From Bacillus pumilus (GTDB taxonomy: Bacteria; Bacillota; Bacilli; Bacillales; Bacillaceae), in the NCBI RefSeq assembly GCF_002744245.1, contig NZ_NKHG01000004.1:1-56347 (forward strand): a DNA stretch of 56,347 nt. Reading direction: 5' to 3'. Both the position numbers and the translations under genes were made by a program. Below are positions 34,006 to 53,573 of this stretch, one piece after another. Below the pieces are notes generated by a model. The model saw only the letters and a program-made list of their open reading frames with translations. It was not told the origin of the DNA and ran no database searches. Every line of letters begins with the position of its first letter. Position 1 is the first letter of the stretch.

Positions 34006-34034
34006 TTGCAACACATAGGCCAATTTGGTACAAT
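34006..34034 (+). promoter_or_regulatory. S10 operon promoter (P2)
   Basis: TTGCAA (34006-34011), 17-bp spacer and TACAAT (34029-34034) preceded by TGG (extended -10). Predicted start near 34041. B. subtilis transcribes the S10-spc-alpha genes from a promoter in this gap. Confidence 0.8.
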
Positions 34035-34040
34035 AGTGCA

Positions 34041-34475
<435 letters not shown>

Positions 34476-34509
34476 TTCAAATAGAAAACACATATTATAG
34501 GAGGTGTGA

Positions 34510-35142
<633 letters not shown>

Positions 35143-35151
35143 CTCTCTTAG

Positions 35152-36080
<929 letters not shown>

Positions 36081-36087
36081 ATCTTAA

Positions 36088-36942
<855 letters not shown>

Positions 36943-36951
36943 CGGGGTTGT

Positions 36952-37278
<327 letters not shown>

Positions 37279-37295
37279 TGAGAGGAGGCTTTTAA

Positions 37296-38923
<1,628 letters not shown>

Positions 38924-38930
38924 TAATTAG

Positions 38931-39212
<282 letters not shown>

Positions 39213-39215
39213 TAA

Positions 39216-39620
<405 letters not shown>

Positions 39621-39655
39621 TGAATACAATCCGCGACTCAAGGAGGTGCGATTAA

Positions 39656-39967
<312 letters not shown>

Positions 39968-39974
39968 TAAATAA

Positions 39975-40532
<558 letters not shown>

Positions 40533-40539
40533 TCAATGA

Positions 40540-40740
<201 letters not shown>

Positions 40741-40768
40741 TCCCCATAAATGGGAAGGAGGTTATTAA

Positions 40769-41170
<402 letters not shown>

Positions 41171-41201
41171 AAAAAGTTTAAGATGAATGGAGGTGCTTGG
41201 T

Positions 41202-41738
41202 ATGTCTCGCGTAGGTAAAAAACTACTTGAGATCCCTTCAGGTGTAACTGTGACAAACAACGATAACACAGTGACAGTAAAGGGACCAAAAGGTGAACTA
41301 ACTCGTACGTTTCACCCTGATATGGAAATTAAAATTGAGGACAACGTCTTAACTGTAAGCCGTCCGTCTGAACATAAAGAACATCGTGCATTACATGGTA
41401 CAACACGTAGCTTGCTTGCAAACATGGTTGAAGGTGTATCTAAAGGTTTCGAAAGAGGTTTAGAACTTATCGGTGTCGGTTACCGTGCAGCTAAATCTGG
41501 AAACAAACTTGTTCTTAACGTTGGATACTCTCATCCAGTTGAAATCGTTCCTGAGGCTGGGGTTGAAATCGAAGTTCCGTCTCAAACGAAAGTAATCGTT
41601 AAAGGTATCGATAAAGAGCGTGTAGGAGCTATTGCTGCTAACATCCGCGCTGTCCGTTCTCCAGAGCCTTACAAAGGTAAAGGAATTCGTTACGAAGGTG
41701 AATTCGTTCGCCGTAAAGAAGGAAAAACTGGTAAGTAA
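41202..41738 (+). CDS. rplF: 50S ribosomal protein L6
   Basis: Near the sarcin-ricin loop and factor-binding site. 178 residues with two homologous halves. ATG 41202 ([11 protein letters not shown]) after TGGAGGTG; a 41187 start is rejected for lack of an SD. Confidence 0.97.
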   Translation: MSRVGKKLLEIPSGVTVTNNDNTVTVKGPKGELTRTFHPDMEIKIEDNVLTVSRPSEHKEHRALHGTTRSLLANMVEGVSKGFERGLELIGVGYRAAKSGNKLVLNVGYSHPVEIVPEAGVEIEVPSQTKVIVKGIDKERVGAIAANIRAVRSPEPYKGKGIRYEGEFVRRKEGKTGK

Positions 41739-41770
41739 GATCGCTTAAAGTGAAGAAAGGAGTGACTCGG

Positions 41771-42133
41771 ATGATTACGAAAACTAGCAAAAACGCTACT
41801 CGTCTTAAAAGACATGCTCGTGTTCGTGCGAAACTTTCAGGTACTGCTGAAAGACCTCGTCTTAATGTTTACCGTTCTAACAAGAATATCTACGCTCAAG
41901 TAATTGATGATGTTAACGGTGTAACACTTGTAAGTGCTTCTACTCTTGATAAAGAGTTAAAGATCGAGAATAGTTCTGACACTGCAGCTGCTACTAAAGT
42001 TGGCGAACTTGTTGCAAAACGTGCTGTTGAAAAAGGCATCTCTAACGTGGTATTTGACCGCGGAGGATACCTATATCATGGACGTGTAAAAGCTCTAGCT
42101 GAAGCTGCTCGTGAGGCTGGACTTAAATTTTAA
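41771..42133 (+). CDS. rplR: 50S ribosomal protein L18
   Basis: Binds 5S rRNA together with L5; basic N-terminal tail ([15 protein letters not shown]) precedes the globular domain. 120 residues. ATG 41771 after AAAGGAGTGA. Confidence 0.97.
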   Translation: MITKTSKNATRLKRHARVRAKLSGTAERPRLNVYRSNKNIYAQVIDDVNGVTLVSASTLDKELKIENSSDTAAATKVGELVAKRAVEKGISNVVFDRGGYLYHGRVKALAEAAREAGLKF

Positions 42134-42136
42134 TAA

Positions 42137-42854
<718 letters not shown>

Positions 42855-42872
42855 AACATTTTTAATCGATAA

Positions 42873-43325
<453 letters not shown>

Positions 43326-43326
43326 C

Positions 43327-44619
43327 TTGTTTAAGACAATCTCCAATTTTATGCGCGTGAAAGATATACGGAATAAGATTATATTCACACTTTTAATGTT
43401 AGTCGTCTTTCGTATAGGTGCTTTCATCCCTGTGCCTAATGTGAACGCCGAAGTTCTCCAGGCACAGGATCAAATGAGTGTTTTCGGAATCCTCAATACG
43501 TTTGGGGGAGGGGCGCTTTTCCAATTCTCCATTCTTGCAATGGGGATTATGCCGTATATCACCGCTTCGATCATCATCCAGCTCTTGCAGATGGATGTTG
43601 TCCCGAAGTTTACTGAGTGGTCAAAGCAAGGAGAGGTTGGCCGCCGAAAATTAGCTCAATTCACAAGGTATTTTACAATTGTTCTAGGATTTATCCAGGC
43701 GCTAGGAATGTCATATGGATTCAACAATATGGCAGGAGGCATGCTGATTGAAAACCCTGGTGTGTCAACGTATCTCTTAATTGCGGTCGTACTCACTGCG
43801 GGAACAGCATTTTTAATGTGGCTGGGTGAGCAGATTACTGCTCACGGTGTTGGTAACGGTATTTCGATTATTATCTTTGCCGGTATCATCGCAGGTATTC
43901 CTCAAACATTAAAACAGGTGTACGCTCAGCAATTTGTAGGTGGAGATGGACAGCTGTTCATGCAGATCCTTAAAATTGCCCTTATTGTGATTGCCATTCT
44001 TGTCATTGTTATAGGTGTTATTTACATTCAAATGGCAGTGAGAAAGATTGCGATTCAATATTCAAAAGGAACTGGCCGTGCACAAATGTCTGCTAGTCAA
44101 GCAACGCATCTTCCATTGAAAGTGAATCCAGCAGGGGTGATTCCAGTCATCTTTGCCGTTTCTTTCATTATTACACCGCAGACGATCGCATCGTTCTTCG
44201 GAACAAATAATGTCACAACTTGGATAACCAACAACTTTGACTATACTAAGCCAATCGGTATGACGATTTATGTAGCACTGATTGTTGCTTTCACATATTT
44301 TTATGCCTTTGTCCAAGTGAACCCTGAACAAATGGCTGAAAATCTGCAAAAGCAGGGTGGCTATATCCCGGGAGTTCGTCCAGGGAAAATGACTCAAGAT
44401 AGAATTACGAGCATTTTGTACCGACTCACGTTTGTGGGCGCCATTTTCTTAGCCGTGATTTCAATACTTCCTATCTTTTTCATTCAATTCGCTGGATTAC
44501 CTTCCGCTGCACAAATTGGCGGCACAAGTCTTCTCATTGTTGTAGGTGTTGCACTTGAAACAATGAAACAGCTTGAAAGCCAATTAGTGAAACGAAACTA
44601 CCGTGGATTTATGAAATAA
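43327..44619 (+). CDS. secY: preprotein translocase subunit SecY
   Basis: Ten-helix channel of the Sec translocon with SecE (16275). The 430 residues show ten hydrophobic segments, with conserved GIMPYITASIIIQLL and the cytosolic loop VNPEQMAENLQKQGGYIPGVRPG. TTG start 43327; SD GAGGTGA (43314-43320) lies inside rplO, so translation is probably coupled. Confidence 0.97.
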   Translation: MFKTISNFMRVKDIRNKIIFTLLMLVVFRIGAFIPVPNVNAEVLQAQDQMSVFGILNTFGGGALFQFSILAMGIMPYITASIIIQLLQMDVVPKFTEWSKQGEVGRRKLAQFTRYFTIVLGFIQALGMSYGFNNMAGGMLIENPGVSTYLLIAVVLTAGTAFLMWLGEQITAHGVGNGISIIIFAGIIAGIPQTLKQVYAQQFVGGDGQLFMQILKIALIVIAILVIVIGVIYIQMAVRKIAIQYSKGTGRAQMSASQATHLPLKVNPAGVIPVIFAVSFIITPQTIASFFGTNNVTTWITNNFDYTKPIGMTIYVALIVAFTYFYAFVQVNPEQMAENLQKQGGYIPGVRPGKMTQDRITSILYRLTFVGAIFLAVISILPIFFIQFAGLPSAAQIGGTSLLIVVGVALETMKQLESQLVKRNYRGFMK

Positions 44620-44622
44620 AAC

Positions 44623-44649
44623 AGAGGGCTGGGCTCCTGCCCAACCTCT
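44623..44649 (+). other. secY-adk intercistronic hairpin
   Basis: AGAGG (44623-44627) / CCTCT (44645-44649) and TGGGC (44630-44634) / GCCCA (44639-44643) stack into one stem with a TCCT loop and a small internal loop. GC-rich but without a T-tract, so not a standard terminator. Confidence 0.55.
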
Positions 44650-44653
44650 CTAA

Positions 44654-46071
<1,418 letters not shown>

Positions 46072-46317
46072 GTCTTCACTGAAGCCTTTCAGGCCCAAAT
46101 CGGGCAGGTTGTCTGTATAGTCCAAGGAAAGAACAAGATCAGTATACAGTTGTCAGCGGCAAGTTCGTTGGCTGCCATGTACTAATCGCAGACGGAGAAA
46201 AGCGTAAATTTCATTCTCCTAAGAAAAAATATCAATCATTTAACCTTTTATGATTGCGTATCTCCGGAAGTTCAGAACAGTATATTCAAAACAGGTCGGG
46301 TGATAAATGGACAATAG
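46072..46317 (+). pseudogene. decayed KOW-domain RNA-binding protein gene (L14e-like, YbzG-type)
   Basis: In relatives a small KOW-domain RNA-binding protein is encoded between map and infA. Here its pieces lie in different frames: AQIGQVVCIVQGK (frame of 46099, to about 46131), then QDQYTVVSGKFVGCHVLIAD and GEKRKFHSPKKK (frame of 46134, stop at 46251), then DCVSPEVQNSIFKTGRVING (frame of 46252, stop at 46315). Two single-base deletions near 46131 and 46249 explain this. No start codon is visible in the first frame. Family assignment rests on remembered KOW paralogues (DGEKRKF, SPEVQNS, TGRV). Confidence 0.75.
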
Positions 46318-46382
46318 AGATGATCTCTTTTGGACATTTGTCAGAGAGCAAGTTACTGATTTGAAGAAGGGAGAACACTTGA

Positions 46383-46746
<364 letters not shown>

Positions 46747-46749
46747 TAA

Positions 46750-47133
<384 letters not shown>

Positions 47134-47150
47134 GTAAAGGAGGTAGTTAA

Positions 47151-47549
<399 letters not shown>

Positions 47550-47565
47550 TTTGTTTGTATAGATT

Positions 47566-47594
47566 TTGTGTCCCTGTCAATAATGGGTTATGAT
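47566..47594 (+). promoter_or_regulatory. probable promoter of rpoA-rplQ
   Basis: TTGTGT (47566-47571), 17-bp spacer and TATGAT (47589-47594), in the 175-bp gap between rpsK and rpoA. Would allow the alpha subunit and L17 to be made separately from the long S10-spc transcript. Confidence 0.6.
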
Positions 47595-47660
47595 ACAGTT
47601 ATTTATGAGACGAATACACGACTCGTTGCCTGAGCACATACGGGACTAAACAATGAGGAA

Positions 47661-47694
47661 TTTCGGATGGAATCTCATATGATTCTATTCGAGG
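47661..47694 (+). other. rpoA leader hairpin
   Basis: GGATGGAATC (47665-47674) / GATTCTATTC (47681-47690) around the 6-nt loop TCATAT, with two G-T pairs; outer pairs extend to 47661 and 47694 (C-G, T-A, then T-G wobble). No T-tract; ends 16 nt before the rpoA SD. Confidence 0.55.
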
Positions 47695-47724
47695 TTTCGA
47701 CGTTTTGAAGGAGGGTTTTATTAG

Positions 47725-48669
47725 ATGATCGAAATTGAAAAACCAAAAATCGAAACGGTTGAAATCAGCGACGATGCCAAGTATGGCAAGTTTGTCGTAG
47801 AGCCACTTGAGCGTGGATATGGTACCACTTTAGGGAACTCCCTTCGTCGTATCCTTTTATCCTCACTTCCTGGTGCAGCTGTAACATCGATCCAGATAGA
47901 TGGTGTCTTACACGAATTCTCAACGATCGAAGGCGTGGTTGAAGATGTTACAACGATTATCTTAAACATTAAAAAGCTTGCACTCAAAATCTACTCTGAA
48001 GAAGAGAAGACGCTTGAAATTGATGTACAAGATGAAGGTACTGTAACAGCTGCTGATATTACACACGACAGCGATATTGAAATCTTAAATCCAGATCTTC
48101 ACATCGCAACTCTTGGCAAAAATGCGAGCTTCCGTGTTCGTTTGACTGCACAAAGAGGTCGCGGGTATAATCCTGCTGATGCAAACAAAAGAGACGATCA
48201 GCCAATCGGTGTGATTCCGATCGACTCAATCTATACACCTGTATCTCGTGTGACTTATCAAGTGGAGAACACCCGTGTTGGGCAAATCACCAACTATGAT
48301 AAACTAACACTAGATGTATGGACTGATGGAAGCACAGGACCGAAAGAAGCGATCGCTCTAGGTTCTAAGATTTTAACTGAACACCTTAATATTTTCGTTG
48401 GGTTAACTGACGAAGCTCAGCATGCAGAAATCATGGTTGAAAAAGAAGAAGACCAAAAAGAAAAAGTGCTTGAAATGACAATTGAAGAGCTGGATCTTTC
48501 TGTTCGTTCTTACAACTGTTTGAAGCGTGCGGGTATTAACACTGTTCAAGAGCTTGCTAACAAGACAGAAGAGGATATGATGAAAGTTCGTAACCTTGGA
48601 CGTAAATCTCTTGAAGAAGTGAAAGCGAAACTAGAAGAACTTGGACTGGGTCTTCGTAAAGACGATTGA
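47725..48669 (+). CDS. rpoA: DNA-directed RNA polymerase subunit alpha
   Basis: Alpha dimer scaffolds RNA polymerase assembly (NTD, about 1-230); the CTD (about 245-314, with [17 protein letters not shown] and the HhH-like NLGRKSLEE) binds UP elements and activators. 314 residues, as in B. subtilis. ATG 47725 after GAAGGAGGG. Confidence 0.98.
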   Translation: MIEIEKPKIETVEISDDAKYGKFVVEPLERGYGTTLGNSLRRILLSSLPGAAVTSIQIDGVLHEFSTIEGVVEDVTTIILNIKKLALKIYSEEEKTLEIDVQDEGTVTAADITHDSDIEILNPDLHIATLGKNASFRVRLTAQRGRGYNPADANKRDDQPIGVIPIDSIYTPVSRVTYQVENTRVGQITNYDKLTLDVWTDGSTGPKEAIALGSKILTEHLNIFVGLTDEAQHAEIMVEKEEDQKEKVLEMTIEELDLSVRSYNCLKRAGINTVQELANKTEEDMMKVRNLGRKSLEEVKAKLEELGLGLRKDD

Positions 48670-48726
48670 CTAGTTTCATTGTGAACTAGGATTTTCGTGT
48701 GTTTTTTATTCATACAGCATCTCTAA

Positions 48727-49107
<381 letters not shown>

Positions 49108-49127
49108 TCACATATCGTGTATCTAAG

Positions 49128-49168
49128 AAAGGGCGGGACAGTTCATGACTGGATCTATGCCCTTTTTT
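49128..49168 (+). terminator. terminator after rplQ
   Basis: Outer stem AAAGGGC (49128-49134) / GCCCTTT (49159-49165) enclosing a small inner stem CAGT/ACTG, followed by six T (49163-49168). Ends the S10-spc-alpha supercluster. Confidence 0.85.
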
Positions 49169-49232
49169 AGATACTACGGCTTTTTTATGAATAAGCAAAG
49201 AAGAGGTTGAGCTGAGAGGAGGTCCGGTAGAG

Positions 49233-50075
49233 ATGGGGAAGACATTAATTGACGTAAAAGACATTGTATTTCGTTATCACAAAGATGCGGACAAGCCCGC
49301 TTTAGATCAAGTGTCATTAGATGTGAATCAAAATGAATGGCTGGCCATTGTTGGTCATAACGGTTCAGGTAAATCCACACTTGCCCGTGTGCTGAATGGG
49401 CTCATTTTACCGGATGCTGGAACGGTCAAGGTTGGTGAGATTGAGCTGAAAGAAGAAAGTGTTTGGGATATTCGCAAAAAGGTCGGAATGGTCTTTCAAA
49501 ACCCAGATAACCAATTCGTTGGCTCAACGGTTCGTGATGATGTGGCTTTTGGTTTAGAAAATAACGGGGTTGAGCGGGAATTGATGATAGAACGTGTAGA
49601 TTGGGCTGTCAAACAGGTCAATATGCAGGAGTTTCTTGATCAAGAGCCGCACCATCTATCAGGCGGGCAAAAGCAGAGAGTAGCGATTGCAGGTGTGCTT
49701 GCCGCAAGCCCTGACATCATGATCTTGGATGAAGCAACATCGATGCTCGATCCGATTGGCCGTGAAGAAGTGTTAGAGACCGTCAGACTGCTGAAGGAGC
49801 AAGGAACGGTCACAGTCATTTCCATCACACATGATTTAGACGAGGCTGCAAAGGCAGACCGCGTGATTGTGATGAATGGTGGTAAGAAATTTGCAGAGGG
49901 AACGCCAGAGGAAGTATTTGAACTAGATGAACAGCTGGTTCAGATCGGTCTTGATCTGCCATTTTCCTACCGCTTGAGCAAGCAATTGAAGCAGCAAGGT
50001 GTGCCGGTTACAAATGCCCACTTGACACAAGAAGGATTGGTGAAAGAGCTATGGACATTACGATCAAAGAATTAG
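49233..50075 (+). CDS. ecfA1: ECF transporter ATPase EcfA1
   Basis: One of two ATPases energising ECF vitamin/metal importers. Walker A GHNGSGKST (about 42-50), Q-loop FQNPDNQ, signature LSGGQKQR, Walker B IMILDEATS. 280 residues. ATG 49233 after AGAGGAGG. Overlaps ecfA2 by 25 bp. The substrate-binding S components are not in the window. No promoter was identified in the 64-bp gap after the rplQ terminator. Confidence 0.95.
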   Translation: MGKTLIDVKDIVFRYHKDADKPALDQVSLDVNQNEWLAIVGHNGSGKSTLARVLNGLILPDAGTVKVGEIELKEESVWDIRKKVGMVFQNPDNQFVGSTVRDDVAFGLENNGVERELMIERVDWAVKQVNMQEFLDQEPHHLSGGQKQRVAIAGVLAASPDIMILDEATSMLDPIGREEVLETVRLLKEQGTVTVISITHDLDEAAKADRVIVMNGGKKFAEGTPEEVFELDEQLVQIGLDLPFSYRLSKQLKQQGVPVTNAHLTQEGLVKELWTLRSKN

Positions 50076-50920
50076 AGCATCGTTATCAAATGAAAACGCC
50101 GTTTGAGCGTCTCGCTTTGTATGATGTCAATGCTTCCATCAAAGAGGGCAGCTATGTCGCTGTCATTGGTCATACAGGCTCTGGCAAATCCACATTGCTG
50201 CAACACTTAAATGGATTGCTCAAACCAACGAAAGGGAGCATTGCGCTTGGAGATACGGTCTTACAAGCCAATAAAAAGCAGAAGGATCTGAAATCCCTTC
50301 GGAAAAAAGTAGGCATCGTGTTTCAGTTTCCTGAGCATCAGCTCTTTGAGGAGACCATTCTGAAGGATATCTGCTTTGGTCCGATGAATTTCGGCGTTCC
50401 TCAAGAGAAGGCAGAAGCCAAGGCGAAGGAAATGCTGAAGCTGGTGGGTCTGCCTGAATCCTTATTATCTCGATCACCCTTTGAATTAAGCGGCGGTCAA
50501 ATGAGACGTGTGGCAATTGCAGGTGTTCTAGCGATGGAGCCAGAAGTACTTGTTCTCGACGAGCCGACTGCGGGCTTAGATCCACGTGGACGGAAAGAAA
50601 TCATGGACATGTTCTATGAGCTTCATCAAACAGCAAATCTCACCACGATCCTTGTCACACACAGTATGGAGGATGCAGCCCATTATGCGGATCAAATGAT
50701 TGTGATGCATAAAGGAACAGTGAAGGCGACAGGTACCCCGAGAGAATTGTTTGCCAATCGTACAGACATGTCTTCTTTTGGTCTCGACCTCCCAGAAACG
50801 ATTAAATTCCAGCAGGCTGTAGAAGAAAAGCTAGGCATTACGTTTCCAAGCCCGCTTCTGACCATGGATGAAATGGCAGCAGCCTTAACAGCTCTTTATC
50901 AGGAGGACACGACATCATGA
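50051..50920 (+). CDS. ecfA2: ECF transporter ATPase EcfA2
   Basis: Partner of EcfA1 in the heterodimeric ATPase. Walker A GHTGSGKST, Q-loop FQFPEHQ, signature LSGGQMRR, Walker B VLVLDEPTAG. 289 residues. Starts inside ecfA1 and overlaps ecfT by 4 bp, so the three subunits are coupled. Confidence 0.95.
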   Translation: MDITIKELEHRYQMKTPFERLALYDVNASIKEGSYVAVIGHTGSGKSTLLQHLNGLLKPTKGSIALGDTVLQANKKQKDLKSLRKKVGIVFQFPEHQLFEETILKDICFGPMNFGVPQEKAEAKAKEMLKLVGLPESLLSRSPFELSGGQMRRVAIAGVLAMEPEVLVLDEPTAGLDPRGRKEIMDMFYELHQTANLTTILVTHSMEDAAHYADQMIVMHKGTVKATGTPRELFANRTDMSSFGLDLPETIKFQQAVEEKLGITFPSPLLTMDEMAAALTALYQEDTTS

Positions 50921-51714
50921 TGGATAGTATGATTATCGGCAAGTATGTGCCAGGTTCATCCTTTGTCCATCGTCTTGATCCAAGGACAAAGCTGTTATCA
51001 ATTTTCTTTTTCGTCTTTATTGTCTTTTTTGCTAATAACTACATCACCTACGGGCTTTTAGGTGTATTTACGATCCTTGTGGTGATGGTTTCGCAGGTGC
51101 CGCTTTACTTTATTCTCAAAGGAATGAAGCCGATCCTTTGGATTGTCCTGTTTACCTTTATTCTGCATATATTCATGACAAAGGATGGCGCGTTACTATT
51201 TCACTTTGGTTTTCTGAATATTTATGAAGAAGGCCTAAAGCAAGGGATCTTCATTTCACTTCGTTTTGTCTATCTCATCATGATGACGACACTTCTTACG
51301 TTAACCACAACGCCTATCGAAGTGACAGACGGTATGGAGAAGCTGCTGCATCCATTTCGTAAAATCAAGCTGCCTGTTCATGAGCTTGCTCTTATGATGT
51401 CAATCTCTCTTCGATTTATTCCGACTTTACTCGAAGAGACAGACAAAATCATGAAGGCACAAATGGCAAGAGGTGTTGATTTTACAAGCGGACCAGTGAA
51501 AGATCGTTTGAAAGCGATCGTTCCTTTACTTGTCCCGCTTTTCGTTAGTGCGTTTAAGCGTGCGGAGGAATTGGCGACCGCTATGGAAGCGAGAGGCTAC
51601 CGCGGAGGAGAAGGACGTACGAAATACCGTCAGCTTGTCTGGGGCATGAAAGACACGTTCACGCTGCTTCTATTCATCCTGTTAACAGCACTCCTTGTGC
51701 TTTTCAGAAATTAG
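50917..51714 (+). CDS. ecfT: ECF transporter transmembrane subunit EcfT
   Basis: Membrane scaffold joining the two ATPases to exchangeable S components. Several hydrophobic helices in the N-terminal half (about 25-130), coupling helices with the conserved MKAQMARGVDF and MEARGYRGGEG (Ala-Arg-Gly motifs that dock in the ATPases), and a C-terminal helix. 265 residues. ATG 50917 overlaps the ecfA2 stop; SD CAGGAGG (50901-50907). Confidence 0.95.
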   Translation: MMDSMIIGKYVPGSSFVHRLDPRTKLLSIFFFVFIVFFANNYITYGLLGVFTILVVMVSQVPLYFILKGMKPILWIVLFTFILHIFMTKDGALLFHFGFLNIYEEGLKQGIFISLRFVYLIMMTTLLTLTTTPIEVTDGMEKLLHPFRKIKLPVHELALMMSISLRFIPTLLEETDKIMKAQMARGVDFTSGPVKDRLKAIVPLLVPLFVSAFKRAEELATAMEARGYRGGEGRTKYRQLVWGMKDTFTLLLFILLTALLVLFRN

Positions 51715-51725
51715 GTGATTCCTAG

Positions 51726-52469
51726 ATGAAAGTAAAATGTACCGTATCATACGATGGAACACATTTTAAAGGCTATCAGGTGCAGCCTGGGCAGCGAACC
51801 GTTCAAACGGAGATTGAGTCTGCCCTTGCAAGAATGCATAAACAAGATGAATTGATTCCGATTGTGGCTTCTGGCCGAACGGACAGCGGTGTTCACGCAA
51901 AGGGGCAGGTCATCCATTTCGACACCCCGCTTGCCATCCCGATGGAAAGATGGCCTTTTGCCCTCAACAGCTTGCTGCCAGATGACATTCGTGTTCTAAA
52001 GGCTGAGGAAGTGGATGAGTCGTTTCATGCAAGGTTTGGTGTCGCTTCGAAGGAGTACCGTTATAAGGTCTCAACGGAAACGCACCAAAATGTGTTCACG
52101 AGACAGTATGCATGCCACTATCCTTACCGGCTGGATGTCGACAAAATGAGAGAAGCCGCTGGGCACCTGATTGGCACACATGACTTCACAAGCTTTTGTG
52201 CGGCCAATACAGAGGTTCAGGACAAGATGAGGGATATTTACACCCTCGAGTGGAAAAACGTCTCAGACGGGCTTGAAATGCGTGTGAGAGGGAATGGCTT
52301 TTTATACAACATGGTGCGAATTATCGCTGGAACGTTACTTGAAATTGGATCTGGTAAATTTCACCCTGAGGAGATAAAAGCCATGCTTGCCGCCCGAAAT
52401 CGTGAAGCGGCAGGCAAGACTGCGCCCAGTCACGGACTGTATTTATGGGAAGTTTTCTATGACAACTAA
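51726..52469 (+). CDS. truA: tRNA pseudouridine synthase A
   Basis: Makes pseudouridine at positions 38-40 of tRNA anticodon arms. Catalytic aspartate in SGRTDSGVHAKGQ (about 50-62); C-terminal FLYNMVRIIAGTLLEIG motif. 247 residues. ATG 51726 with a weak SD (TTAGGTGA), 11 bp after ecfT, so likely cotranscribed. Confidence 0.96.
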   Translation: MKVKCTVSYDGTHFKGYQVQPGQRTVQTEIESALARMHKQDELIPIVASGRTDSGVHAKGQVIHFDTPLAIPMERWPFALNSLLPDDIRVLKAEEVDESFHARFGVASKEYRYKVSTETHQNVFTRQYACHYPYRLDVDKMREAAGHLIGTHDFTSFCAANTEVQDKMRDIYTLEWKNVSDGLEMRVRGNGFLYNMVRIIAGTLLEIGSGKFHPEEIKAMLAARNREAAGKTAPSHGLYLWEVFYDN

Positions 52470-52487
52470 ACCAGGTGTAACATGTTC

Positions 52488-52516
52488 TTGACACAGGAAG
52501 CAGAAAGTTATAAGAT
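52488..52516 (+). promoter_or_regulatory. promoter of rplM-rpsI
   Basis: Consensus TTGACA (52488-52493), 17-bp spacer and TAAGAT (52511-52516). Predicted start near 52523, immediately before the L13 leader. Confidence 0.85.
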
Positions 52517-52524
52517 ATCATATG

Positions 52525-52580
52525 GTATGTATTTCAACCCCACAAATAAGCCCCGGAAACTTATCTGTGTTTTGAAATAG
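52525..52580 (+). promoter_or_regulatory. L13 ribosomal protein leader
   Basis: A long imperfect hairpin in the 5' leader of rplM: TATTTCAA (52530-52537) / TTGAAATA (52572-52579), CACA (52541-52544) / TGTG (52566-52569), and ATAAG (52546-52550) / CTTAT (52560-52564) around CCCCGGAAA. This matches the known Firmicute L13 leader in position and shape; L13 is thought to bind it and repress the operon. Confidence 0.85.
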
Positions 52581-52594
52581 AACGTAGCATTTGA

Positions 52595-53071
<477 letters not shown>

Positions 53072-53091
53072 TTACAAGGGAGGTTAACAAT

Positions 53092-53484
53092 TTGGCACAG
53101 GTTCAATATTACGGTACAGGTCGTCGTAAAAGTTCTGTAGCGCGCGTTCGCTTAGTTCCAGGTGAAGGCCGTATCGTCGTTAATAATCGTGAAATTACTG
53201 AATACATTCCATTCGCTGCTTTAATCGAAGACGTGAAACAGCCTTTGAACATCACAGAAACAGCTAACAGCTACGATGTTCTTGTAAATGTTCACGGTGG
53301 TGGATTCTCTGGTCAAGCTGGAGCAATTCGTCACGGTATCTCTCGTGCTCTTCTAGAAGTAGATCCTGAGTACCGTACACCACTTAAACGTGCTGGACTT
53401 CTTACTCGTGACTCTCGTATGAAAGAGCGTAAGAAATACGGTCTTAAAGGCGCACGTAAAGCTCCTCAGTTCTCGAAACGTTAA
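53092..53484 (+). CDS. rpsI: 30S ribosomal protein S9
   Basis: Its C-terminal tail (KAPQFSKR) reaches P-site tRNA. 130 residues, intact to the end. TTG start 53092 after GGGAGG. The gene is the last core gene before the inserted element; its 3' end is a possible attachment site, but the window does not contain the other junction. Confidence 0.97.
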   Translation: MAQVQYYGTGRRKSSVARVRLVPGEGRIVVNNREITEYIPFAALIEDVKQPLNITETANSYDVLVNVHGGGFSGQAGAIRHGISRALLEVDPEYRTPLKRAGLLTRDSRMKERKKYGLKGARKAPQFSKR

Positions 53485-53498
53485 TATATCAGCGATTC

Positions 53499-53533
53499 AA
53501 GGCTCTTTTCACATTTGTGGAAAGGGTCTTTTT
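53499..53533 (+). terminator. terminator after rpsI
   Basis: A 14-bp stem with three G-T pairs: AAGGCTCTTTTCAC (53499-53512) / GTGGAAAGGGTCTT (53517-53530), ATTT loop, then five T in all (53529-53533). It closes the L13-S9 operon and insulates it from the leftward integrase gene. Confidence 0.9.
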
Positions 53534-53550
53534 GTTGTTTGGAATTAAAG

Positions 53551-53570
53551 AACACCCACAAAACACCCAC
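53551..53570 (+). repeat. direct repeat next to integrase gene (candidate arm-type sites)
   Basis: AACACCCAC occurs at 53551-53559 and again at 53562-53570, an 11-bp period (one helical turn). It lies between the rpsI terminator and the integrase stop, where tyrosine integrases usually have arm-type binding sites. Function inferred from position. Confidence 0.55.
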
Positions 53571-53573
53571 TTT

